Below are positions 47,241 through 58,411 of a stretch of DNA of 64,000 nt, in pieces. How positions within the stretch are numbered: position 1 is the first letter of the stretch; each line of letters starts with the position of its first letter. The position numbers were made by a program, and so were the translations under genes. The DNA is taken from assembly GCA_905250115.1 (NCBI GenBank), contig CAJNOI010000274.1, positions 1 to 64,000 of the forward strand, in the 5' to 3' direction. Origin of the DNA: Adineta steineri (taxonomy: Eukaryota; Rotifera; Eurotatoria; Adinetida; Adinetidae). The notes under the pieces were generated by a model. The model did not search any database. It saw only the letters and a list, made by a program, of their open reading frames with translations, and had not been told where the DNA came from.

Positions 47241-49768
47241 AATAGTTACTTTTTAATTAGGTCGAAAGAACAAATAACTTCAAAAAAGTTTATTTGGTTT
47301 ATTCTAAATGATTTTCTACGTTAAGAAGTAGTGTCTGTCGTCTGCGTTTAGCTTTTCATCTCTATGATAAAGTTCATAGAAGTGGAAGAATATAGGAAAA
47401 AAGGAAAGATTTTGAAGAACACACCAAGTGAAATTTTTTTGCGTAGCTATTTCTCTCACATTTTTTTCCTCATAAAGAGACAAGATCTCATATAAAAAAA
47501 GGAGAAAAGAAAAAAAAAAAAGAAGATGACAAGATTATTTCAACGATGACGACAACGGATATGAAGACATTAAGTGCAAAAAAAACGCTAAATTTTCTCT
47601 GATAATAGTGTAACATTATTATTTTGTTACTATAATTTAAAATGTCTTTTTATTTTACTTTCCTCGTAGACAATGATAAATTATGAAATAACTCTTTGTT
47701 TCATTTCGAAAATGCTGAGTGTATTATATGTCTTAAACAAAGGATGAAACCTTCATACACAGTATAAGTTAATGACCTGCCATTGACTTCTTTTTTATAC
47801 ATCCCTACAATGCATTACAATTATTATCTTTTCATCATGAAATTTGCTGAATTTTTTCATTTGTAATAGTAGCAATTATATTATATTGTATTTTCATACT
47901 TATCAGATTTTACTTAACAACTTCTCATATATGAGACAAAAAAAAGAGTCAATATTTATTCTATCATTATTTATATCTCGAAATCGAGCTTCTTTCTTTC
48001 AACAAAAAGAGATTCTTATTCATGTGTGTGTTTACATTAGGATATATTGATAATAAGAAAAAAAGAAAAACATATTGTTAGAATTTCACCTATACATGGA
48101 ATCTAAATATAGTGATACATATGTGAATAATAAATCGAAAGAAATTAATAGAAAATTATTATGAATACAATTTGTTTAAAAATGCTTTTAATAGAAACCT
48201 ATAAAATAATTTTTATAGTAAACAAACATGCAATGATAAAAACTGCCGATAGCTATATAATAGGTTACATTATTTTTTTGTTCGTAATTTGAGATGCACC
48301 ATATGTTTCTTAAGATGGTCTTCTGTGAACACATATGGTATTAATCGGCTTTGAATAAAAGACACCATACATTTCTTGTTCTGCATTTATGATAATAAAA
48401 AATATATAAATAACTTTACAAAAAAAAAACTAATTATCTTTCAGATGATTAGAAAAATTGAACTATTTTATTTGAAATAAACTTTTTTCTTTGCGAAACA
48501 CTAATCTCTATTGTATTATTCAAATAAAAGTAAAGTGTCGAGTCTAAATATGTATATACTTTACTTAACGTAAGAGCTATATGTAGGTGTTAACAGGAAA
48601 TTGATCCGATCAACCTGATGATGATGGTGAGTAAAATATAATAATTGTCTTTTCGTTGATCGATATGTCAATAGACTGATTGAGAATGAATAAACAAAAT
48701 TTTCTCTCTCTCTCTCTTTTCTTAAATTCTAATTGATTAGCTAGCTTTCGAATATGTAAATATTGATTTACCCTTATTTTTTTTTTAATATTTCAAATGC
48801 AGGTGTGAACAAATGTATTTCATATAGGAAGAATCAAAGTGATATGATGTTTTTATAAAAAATTATTATCATGATCACACAAAATACAAAAGAGGAAGGA
48901 GAAGTAGTAGTTGTACTTCATCATCAGTTAGTTAAACATAATTGACAAGAAAAATTATACTTTGATCAGTACCGACAGAAGTACATAGATGATGGAGTCA
49001 ATCGGATTAAAATGTTTGCGAACAAGTAACAACAGAACATTCCATCCTAATGTATTCTTTTATGATATATGTATGTATATATATATATAGAAAGCGAGAG
49101 GTATAGATGTTATCTTTTTATGTTATAGAGATCAACTATCAGAGATCAAAAAAGGGAAGGTGTGAGTTACTCAGCATGAATATCATGATTATTTTCTCTG
49201 TTAATTCTTAGTTTCTTCAAAAGATATCATTGATTTTGTTTTTGAAGAAGTGTTACTTCTAGTGATAACAAAAAGAAAATGAAAAGTTTATTTTTTCTTC
49301 TTAAAGAAAAATCTCGATGTTTCTATAACATTTTTTGATTGACAAGAGAGCGAAATTTGATACTTAAAGATGACGTAAGCAAAAAGAAAGATAAACTTCT
49401 ATCAATCGTTACATTCACTAATCGATGTTGAAGCCCTATTGATAGTTGCTCTGTCTCATTCCAAGAATAACAAAACAAAATACTCTCTATGCTTTTCTTT
49501 TCTCTCTCTCGCGCGCGCTCTCTCTCTCTCATCGATTAGATCCGATTTCGAATCATCATCACGCAATTCGTCCTTTAACACGAAAGGCACATCTCATATT
49601 TCAAGTTTGTATATACACAAAGCACTTAGAAATTAAATATTTACATATCGTGCTAAACAAAAGAGAAAACGATTAGTCATTTTCATGTTATTTTTTATCT
49701 GATCCCATTGAAAATACAAAGACAAAAAAGAAAGAGACAAAGAGAAAAAAAAATGAGAAAAATCGTAT
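47241..49768. other. Intergenic sequence between RD3-like and SIX genes
   Basis: AT-rich with CT/GA microsatellites (about 48700, 49500-49530). Frames seen there are translations of simple repeats. Confidence 0.5.
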
Positions 49769-50745
49769 TTAAAGTGAATGATAATCTTTAAAAATCCTTC
49801 CAGAATCAATAATATCTGTTCCTGTTGTTGATTTCATGTGATTGTGATGATGATAATGATGATATTGTTGATTATTATAATCAATTTGAAAACCTTTTGA
49901 TGTTGGTTCACTACCAGTTGATCCAAGATCATCTAATGAATTGTCATCATTATGTGATGGACTCATATCAATTGTTTTCCTATAATATAAATTTATGAGA
50001 TTTTATTTTTTTTTTCGTTTTTCTAATTTAAATTATAATAACAAACCTATCACCCGTTTCCGATGCTCGATCACGTTGTCGTCGATTTTTAAACCAATTT
50101 GATACTTGTGTTGTGGTTAAACCAGTTGTTTCAGCTAATTCACGTTTTTCTCTTGGTGATGGATAAGGATTATGTATATACCAATCTCGTAAAACATTAC
50201 GAGATTTTTCTTTAAAACAATAACTTGTTTCTTCTCCATCCCATATTGTACGTGGTAATGGAAATTTTCGTCGTACACGATATTTCCCAACAGCACCTAA
50301 TGGTCTTCCACGTAATTTTTCTGCTTCATTATAATGTGCTTGTAACCATAATTGTTGTAATTGTGAATGACTACATGGAGAAAATTGATAACGTTCAAGA
50401 ATATTATATAGTTCACGATAACTTCCTCGACGAAATGCAACAACTGCTTTAGCTTTTACAACACTTTCATGTGTATGAAAATGTTCACATGATGGTAATG
50501 TCCATAAAAAATCACCTAGCAAAAGCAAAAAACAACACAAATTCTTATCATATAAAGATTTGAAATATAATCCTAGAAAATTTACCGAGTCGTTGAATAT
50601 CATTACTCTGTTGAAGTACTTCACAAACACAAGCAACTTGTTCGGGTGTAAAAATACTACCTATTGCATTGGTTGATGGTGGTGTATTGATGTTAGTAAA
50701 ACTACTAGCGATCGTTGTTGGTGGTATCGGATTGCTTTCAAGCAT
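49769..50745 (-). CDS. SIX1/2: SIX1/2-class homeodomain transcription factor (279 aa)
   Basis: Exons: 50586-50745, 50047-50515 and 49769-49979. The SIX domain begins at about residue 32 ([23 protein letters not shown]), here cut to its landmarks [15 protein letters not shown] and LWTLPSC, and continues through [20 protein letters not shown] and [17 protein letters not shown]. The homeodomain follows with [25 protein letters not shown] and [15 protein letters not shown], including the Lys at position 50 and the WF-N-R core of helix 3. [11 protein letters not shown] points to the SIX1/2 subfamily over SIX3/6 or SIX4/5. The C-terminus is short and His/Tyr-rich. SIX1/2 acts with EYA in sensory, muscle and pharyngeal development. 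Confidence 0.95.
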
Positions 50746-52624
50746 TAGAAAAGAACTAGAGAGAAGAAAAAAAAAGATTTTGTTTCTTTTTGTTAATAGT
50801 AACAGACATCAATCGATCAATTGATTGAAGAGACGATGCGTGATATAGAGAACGAATAAATGATTAAATCTTTCTTTTTTTTCTCTCACTTGCTCGTCTA
50901 TGATTTCAAATCAAATGCAGACAGAAAAAGCAATTTTCAATAAACGAACTTGAAATAGTATAGACTTAATCCTTGACTATGGGGAGGAGTATAGTATCCA
51001 ATGGAAAGAAAATCGAGTTTTAATCATATTACAATAACAATATATATATACATATATATATATATATACTCAACTGTTTTTCTTCTCTTCTATCGTTGTT
51101 GTGTTTGACACGTCAATTTTTTCTTTTCTTTCTAATGAGAAAATTATATAGAATAGATGTTGAACGATAGGCGACAGAAATCTATAAGTGACAAATGTGA
51201 ACCAATCGCTGTTGAGAGAGTATAAAAAAAGAAGAAAGAGAAAAAGAAGAAATTTTTTCTTTTTTTTTTTTGTATGTTGATAATCTTTATGTTCTGTATT
51301 TTTCTGCTCGACATACGAAGTAAAAGAACAAGTGGATGCATCTACTATGATTATATGCCACTTGCTATTCATTTCTTTCTCTCCCTAGTGATTTCCTTGA
51401 TATCTATGTGCACAGGCTATATACGAAGATAATTGACAGTAAACAGCTGTGCTCTATGTGTGTACACACATATGTATATATGAAGAATAGATTTTTGTCT
51501 ATTATCATCGAGTCACTATTAATGTTGTATGGCTCATGATGGCATCATTTTCTGAGAACACATATACATACGACGACATTTTCTTTTCTCACACACACAC
51601 ATATATATATATATATATTTTTGAAAAAGAGGCATGACTCTTCTCAAATTTCAAAAAGCAAATTTGTCTTCTTTTTTCTTCTGTCCGCGACAGCTGTTGG
51701 ACAAATGGCAAAATTAGAGATGCTTGTCGTTGTCATGCACGTATTCCCATTCGATCAAGACGCGACAAGTGCTAAACACATAGAATGTTATGCGTGATTG
51801 GTGACAATTTTTTTTCTTTTTCTCTTCATTCTCTTTCCTTCGCTTTCGTAAAAGGATAAAGAACAAAGATTAGATTTATTCACGATTGGTGGAACAATAA
51901 AATATTTAAATGATAGAAAAATGATATTATTCACTAAAGATATATGAGAAAATTTATCCTGCTGAGTTTTTCTTTTTCGAATAATATCCATAAATCAAGA
52001 CAATTAAGTGTAACCAAGTTGTTTTATTTGAATGAATGATAAACATATGGATATAAATGTTAAAAATGAATTTAATTATTGGATGAATGATTCGTATTGT
52101 AGATGCGCATCATCGACAAACTTATCAATTAAAATAAGCATCTGTTACATTGGAAATCTTTTAAAAGTTTGAAATATTTATAGTATGTCAGTGAGTATCG
52201 TTTGTACGACGGATGAGAAAGAGTTTTAAAATCTAGAACAAAATGCGCTTCAAATTGCAAAGAGCAGTCACATATAGGTAATGAAAATAATTTTTTTAAT
52301 TGATCATTCTTATATTTAGCTATTGGCTATCTACAATGTACTCTTGTATAAGACAGAAAAAAGGTAAAATCTTTTCGTTATAAATTGCCGAGGACGAAGA
52401 AAACTACACACTAACTTTTTCTTTCTCATATCGGAATAAAGGATATTATCAGAAGAGACAAAAAAAATAATATAACATAAATTGATTTTATAACCACTTT
52501 AAGATAAATAAGATCTAGCAACTTATTGGTCCATATGTCTTTCACATGATACTGTAAGGCTTCTAAACGATAACATTACAATTATTTCAAGCAGTAGCGA
52601 TGTCCTTTGTGTATATTATCAACT
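50746..52624. other. Upstream region of SIX gene, AT-rich
   Basis: Contains TA and CA microsatellites (about 51042-51068, 51593-51620) and poly-purine tracts. Possible regulatory sequence of the SIX gene but no specific site is supported. Confidence 0.5.
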
Positions 52625-54448
52625 TTAGGTTAAAGCATAACCTAGAAGACCTTCATTTATTGTATTTTCACATTTTGAATCTGGTGAAATAAAATAATTC
52701 GAACCTGATCGACAACGATAAATAGGTATAGCATTTGGATTTGTTGTCTGATCTATATAAATATAACCTAGCGGGCCCCAAGCGTCTTGATTTTCACAAT
52801 TTTGTTGAACACTAGGAAAATTTCTCTTATCATTTGTACGTGCGCATTCAAAAATAAGTTTTGTATTTGGTTGATATTCACGAAATAATTTCCATGTACG
52901 TTCAATTTTATAACCACTTGGTAATGGTCGTGTTGTTGAAAAATGACCACTAATTGGATGTTTACCTCGTTTAAGTATAACATATGGTAGATTTTCAAAT
53001 CCACATGATAATTTATTTGTTGTAATATCAAAACGATTTGTTAATGCCCATAAACTCCAAGCACGTTTATATTGACCAGATGTATCAACTAAACCTAGGC
53101 CAAGACCATCTTTTGTTTCAACTGGATGATCTTTCATACGATGATATATAAATAAATCAATATTTGGTGTTGATAAAATAATTTCAAAAGCAACACATAA
53201 TTGATCATATTGTTTATTTTGATCAGAATTTGGTGACAGAGAATTAATACCATTTTCAGTTAAATATATTTTATGTGCTGATGGATTATTTGGATAATTT
53301 TGCATAAGCCATCCAACAAGTCGATTGATATTTCCAAATGTTATTTTTGGCCAATCATTTCGACTAAATTCTGCACGAAGAAGATTTGGTGGATATGGAT
53401 GATATGCTAAAGCCCATTGACGATTATCTAATTGTGGAACTAATTTTCTTAGAAATGTATGTGCAGATATAATCTATTTTAAATATTATATATCAGTTAA
53501 CTAATAACAAAAAAAACAAAGTAATAAATTCTATACATACAGGACTTGAATTATTAATATATTTATCAAGTGATGAATCAAAATGATGTTCAAATGAAAT
53601 TAATACTGGTGCTTGTACTTGTTCATGACGTATTGCATCATAAGCTGATGTATAGACTTGTGCATAATTTGTAACCCATTTATCAATTTCACATGCTACT
53701 CCATCTCTACAACCAACATTATACCATTCAGCTGCATTTACTTCATTCATAATAACAAATTCTGTAATACGTCCATGATTATTTTGACCATTAAAATACC
53801 AAGCTATAAAGCCAGCAAAACGACCAAATGCAATTGGATTATCAGGTGCACAAAAATTTTGATTTGCTTGCCGACAATTTGTATTACTTTTACGAGCCCA
53901 GAATGGTGGTACAAGAAGTATACCAGTGACCATAAACTGTTGGCTTGTATAAAGTTTAATTGCTGCTTCATCAGCTGGTATAAAACAATATCCATCATAA
54001 TCGACTTCATTGCTTGAGCATGGTGCACGTTTTTCTTCAGGTTGATATGCTGCCCTGATTAAATATATAGAATCAATTAAATTACTAATATGATGTCCAG
54101 TATATGAAAGATAAAAGACAAAAAACTATATTAGAGCTATCTGTAATCTATGATATGTATGCTACTTTATTTTTATTTCCTAGGATCATATGAAAATAAT
54201 ATTCATTAGGAATTTATTTACCAAACTAAATTTATTACAACTCCTCCAACTCCATTGCCTGTAAAGTCTTCTATTTTCCAATCATCTGGTTGAATTGCTT
54301 TGATTCCGTATACTGATCTTTGTGGATAAATACTAGGATCATTTAATTCATCAATCGATGGTCTATAAAATTTTTGATCCGACAATGCATAGACAATGAA
54401 TATTTTCCAATAAATAATCCAAAGTAATAAATCAAATGTTTTCTTCAT
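52625..54448 (-). CDS. Secreted glycoside-hydrolase-like protein (529 aa)
   Basis: Exons: 54222-54448, 53541-54054 and 52625-53473. A signal peptide is likely at residues 1-22 (MKKTFDLLLWIIYWKIFIVY). The catalytic-type region resembles a (beta/alpha)8 glycosidase: VNLVW-type strand, ILLVPPFWAR, FVIMNEVN (candidate acid/base Glu), ISFEHHFD, LAYHPYPPN, then YLTENG (candidate nucleophile Glu) and LFIYHRMKDHPVE. This fits the uncharacterised DUF5722-type family as I recall it. The last 110 residues (WKLFREYQPNTKLIFECA to LLGYA) resemble a bacterial secreted repeat with G-x-L-G-Y-I and PIYRCRSGSNYF signatures. Two small introns show it is settled in a eukaryotic genome. Bacterial origin is inferred. 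Substrate unknown. Confidence 0.7.
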
Positions 54449-55741
54449 GATAGTATAGCATTATAAACATATTTTTACTCAAATATTTATAAGTTGATTA
54501 AAATCTTTTAAGTTATTATATGTGATTAAATTGTTATATGATAAGAAAATCCTTTATATAACATAATTCTACCTATCGATCTGTTTTTTGTTTTTGAAAA
54601 TAAATAAAACATCTGGTGCATCATAATGGAAAAAAAACAAAATAAATCTCCTACATAGATATAATTACACTAAAACAATTATTTATTTGGGCTAAGTTGC
54701 ACTTATTGCATAGGTTTAATAGTACTAGAAATCTAAAGAGAAAATTTGCAAATTATTTTTTTTTTGATAAAAAATAAATCTAAGTAGTTACATTAATAAG
54801 ACATTCAGTACATTTAATAATACCATCGATAATAGTAATGTACATGATTCAAGAATTTTTGATGAACCATCCTATGTATATATATAATTAAAAATCTGAT
54901 ATAAAAATAATTAGCTATTTCTATTTATTTATACGTTCATTTTTTTCTTTATGTATACTTATAGTTAATTCTAATTATTTAGAATGTTGTTTTACTAACA
55001 CGATGTCTATTCTCAAAAAGAGAGATCATAAAAAAATTTCGAATATGATTTTACGTGTTTTTAGTTTTGAATTAACTTGTTTATTGTTACATAAAAGCAT
55101 GATTTTTATACAGATTAAAATAGAATAATGGTTAAAATTTTTTATCTGATACAATGTAAAATGTATACCAAAAAAACGGTATTATTCATGAATCAATGTC
55201 AATGTTGGTTCTCAAGAAGAAAGAAAAAAAAGCATACTTAGAAAAATTTTTTAATAATATTGATATCTACTTAAGTTTATTTAAAAAGATCATCTAATCA
55301 TTTTTATTTTTAACTTGATTCTCTCTTGAGATATGTAATAAGGTTAGTTTTGTTTTTATTAGAATGTATAAATAAAAGATTGATTATTTATTACACATAA
55401 TATGGATGATCACGATGCTTTAATTAGTTTTTAAAACGTTCAGCTCAATATAAATCTGTATCAACATTAGCACCTATTTATAATGTATCAAATTGTGAAT
55501 GGAGTAAAAATACATTTATAAAATAATTTGAAACATATAAATTCGTTTTTTCTTTTGAATAAAAAAGAAAAACAAAATTTTATTGTTGAACATAAACATC
55601 TTTGAAAAAAAACACGATTACAGAAGAAAAAAAAACAACTTTTTGTTCATGAAATACAAGAGAAAAAACACACGTTTAACATCAAATACAAGAAAAAAAA
55701 ACATGTTTCACATTAAGTACAAGAAGAAAAAAAACTACGAG
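54449..55741. other. Intergenic AT-rich sequence
   Basis: Between the hydrolase-like gene and the cyclophilin-like gene, with poly-A tracts. No gene seen. Confidence 0.5.
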
Positions 55742-57210
55742 TTATTTTTCACCACATGAATAAATTTTGATATTTGTTAATCGTGCACCACCATCAGCAT
55801 CAACATCTTGATCTGAAATATGAAAAAATTTATTCGAATTTTAATAAATGTGTTATTTATTTAACTTACAACGATCAGCAATTGATTGTATAATTTCCAT
55901 ACCATTAATAATTTCACCAAAGACAACCTAAACAAATAATAAAAATGTATATTCTATGATAAAATTTAATAACATACCGAATTACCATTTAAAGTTTCCG
56001 CTGGACCTACAAATAATATTAAAGATATTCAAATTTAATAATAATTAATTTATTCATACCTGATGTGATGCTGAAACGTGTCAGACTTTTAGATAAATCC
56101 ATAGTGATCAATCCTTCCCTATCATGAAGAAGTGAATTTAAGTGTTTTTCCTTTATTTTATTGATGAATCTATAAATTTAGAAGGTAAATAAAATAATTC
56201 AATCAAATAATTTTTTTTTACTTAGAGCCATCACTATTTGAAATCAGAACATCACCACCTAGAAAAAAGTGTTAATTAATTTACTAAAATTCTTGCATAT
56301 AAATTGTTAATTATTTACCAGTTATAAATTTATTTTTCATAACGTAATTAAGTGTACTTCCTTCATAATTATAATTATATTTACTTCCACAACATCCTCG
56401 AAATAAATCTATCAATAATGAACAATTGAATAAATATTAACTAAAAACTTCGTTAGAGACAAAATAAAAATTCTCACCACAAGCAACTGATGCCACAGTA
56501 TCAAATAACTATAAGAAAGATTAAATAATAATTAAAACAATTGTTGAATCAAAAAGTGACATACTTTAATTATAATTGATTGATCACACATGACGTTATT
56601 AATAGCAATACTAATAAAACAACCCAGGTCAAAGAAGTGCGCTCGTAAACGATCGTATATGGAGAAATACGACCGCGCGCGACCGTATTTTGCCGTATTA
56701 CCTGAGGTCGTATTACGATCGTATATCTCCGTACCGTAAACAGGAAAATACGATCTTTTACGACCGTTTTTCTTCGTAAACAATCATAATTTTCCGTATA
56801 CTGTACGGAGACATACGGTCGTAATACGGCCTCAGGTAATACGGCAAAAAATGGTAAAATACAGTCGTATACGGTCGTATTTGGGTGTGGGTGTGGGTGT
56901 TAATAACGTTTTATAATCTCACAGCTACACCCACACCGACTCTGCACTACTCAAATCTGCCTAGAGCCACATCCACACCCACACCCACCCACACCCACAC
57001 CCACCCACACCCACACCCTCTACTATTATTATCATTTGATTCATTTGATGATGTTTCATTATCCACAAAGAATATTAATTGACGTGATACATCTCCGGCT
57101 GATTTGGCTCTTCTTAACTAAATGAATATTTTTTTAATAATTATCAATGGAAATAACGGTGGCTACTTACTGGTTGAATTCGTGATTTATTTTGAATATT
57201 ATCATTTGAA
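55742..57210 (-). CDS. Divergent cyclophilin-like gene, split by an inserted element, 5' end unresolved
   Basis: Eight in-phase exons give the C-terminal body: 56565-56610, 56478-56508, 56319-56408, 56222-56258, 56060-56118, 55978-56006, 55870-55927 and 55742-55812. Cyclophilin landmarks: IAINN, LFDTVASVACGDLFRGCC, YEGSTLNYVMKNKFITGGDV, EGLITMD, TRFSITSGPAETLNGNSVVFGEI and NGMEIIQSIADR. The catalytic Arg of the F-H-R-V motif is Tyr here (LNYVMKN), so isomerase activity is unlikely. Upstream, 57117 down to about 57030 encodes RRAKSAGDVSRQLIFFVD, matching the first cyclophilin strand, and another exon ends at 57171. Between these two parts lies the repeat at 56620-57025. A good acceptor (TTTTATTAG at 56611) may let it be spliced out. 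No initiating ATG was found. It may be a pseudogene or an unusual paralogue. Confidence 0.6.
56620..57025. mobile_element. Palindromic insertion with TGTGGG-type telomere-like repeats
   Basis: An imperfect palindrome of about 240 bp (arms sharing GCCGTATTACCTGAGG, about 56691-56737 against 56798-56850) is rich in CGACCGTAT and its complement. GGGTGTGGGTGTGGGTGT follows at 56883-56900, then about 30 bp, and CCCACACCCACCCACACC arrays to 57020. No coding capacity. No clear target duplication found. It interrupts the cyclophilin-like gene. Confidence 0.65.
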
Positions 57211-58411
57211 GTGGTGATATAGGTGGTTTATTTATGAAAATAAATAAACAAAAATAAAGGAAAAATAACAACAGAAGAGAGGGGAGGAGATATGAATAGC
57301 TAGACGGGAAGAGTAAGTGATACTTAGAAGAGAAAAAGATGAACTGAACTATGTTTAAATATACTAGAGGGAAACAAAAGTAGGAAAAAATATAGGGAGA
57401 GAGAAAAAAGGAGCAGAACGAAAAAGAACCTGATGCGCGAAAACTGTGAAGACATCAGGAGGGGAGAGATATATGGAAGCTTGACCACGAGCAGTGATCT
57501 AGTAAGTTAGCGGTAACTTGGTGACATTTGTTATCGCTAATACCTTCGCTCATGGGGGGAAAAAGGGGTCTCTCATGCGGCTACCTAGAGAGAGTAGGTA
57601 GGGGTAGGCGGGAGACACCTCAAGGAATAAGAGACAAGGAAAAAGAAAGCTCTAGGAACATGTTAAACAATAACAACACGAAACACAGGGAAATTGATGC
57701 AATAATAAGGGTATGGCTCTGAATGTATGGGTACGAGTAGAATATAGTGATAAACTAGATTTGCTCGCTTACATACCCACCCACACTCTAAAGCTGCTCA
57801 TGCGACGATCTGTCCACATTTTCTATCTTATTAAAAAGTTTGTAAAATAAACGAACAGACTAAAACGTTTTTGATGATAAACTTGAACATTCAAGGAAAG
57901 ATATGATTAAACGATTTTCGAATAATAGTTTTCCGGTATACCACATGTACCAAAACCTGAATATATACAACAAAAAACAAAATATCTTCACAAAATCGAC
58001 TAAATTTAATAGGACCTCCAACAAGTAATTATGCTCGATGCGGAGTATCTTGTACAACTTCCTGAAAATTATTATAAATTTTGTTCGATGAAAAACTTCA
58101 TAAGAAAACCTATGTAATCAAGAAGAAATCTTTATTAAAATTTAATTTGTTATTTTCTTGATTATACTGAATTGAATTTTGTTCGAACAAACATAATTTA
58201 ATCTCAAAAACAAAAGTATTTTATTTCAATTTCTTTTTGATATTTTCATACAATAAGGTCGACAAAAAATAATTATCGATTATTAATCATATTTGTGTAA
58301 TATAATAAATAAAAAGTTTGAACAGTGAGACAAATAAAAATGGTACGGAATGTGTGAAATAAATAAAAGAAAGAAGAAGAAGAAAAAAATCTATTATGAT
58401 ATGGAATTAGT
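57211..58411. other. Intergenic, with G/A-rich stretch
   Basis: 57260-57660 is purine-rich and much richer in G than its surroundings, with no gene. A small hairpin with GTATGGGTAC lies near 57728-57780. It may belong to the same insertion complex as 56620-57025. Confidence 0.4.

Noticed and set aside
55380-55500. Apparent similarity to 45370-45420
   Set aside because: Only short AT-rich runs agree; not enough to call a repeat.
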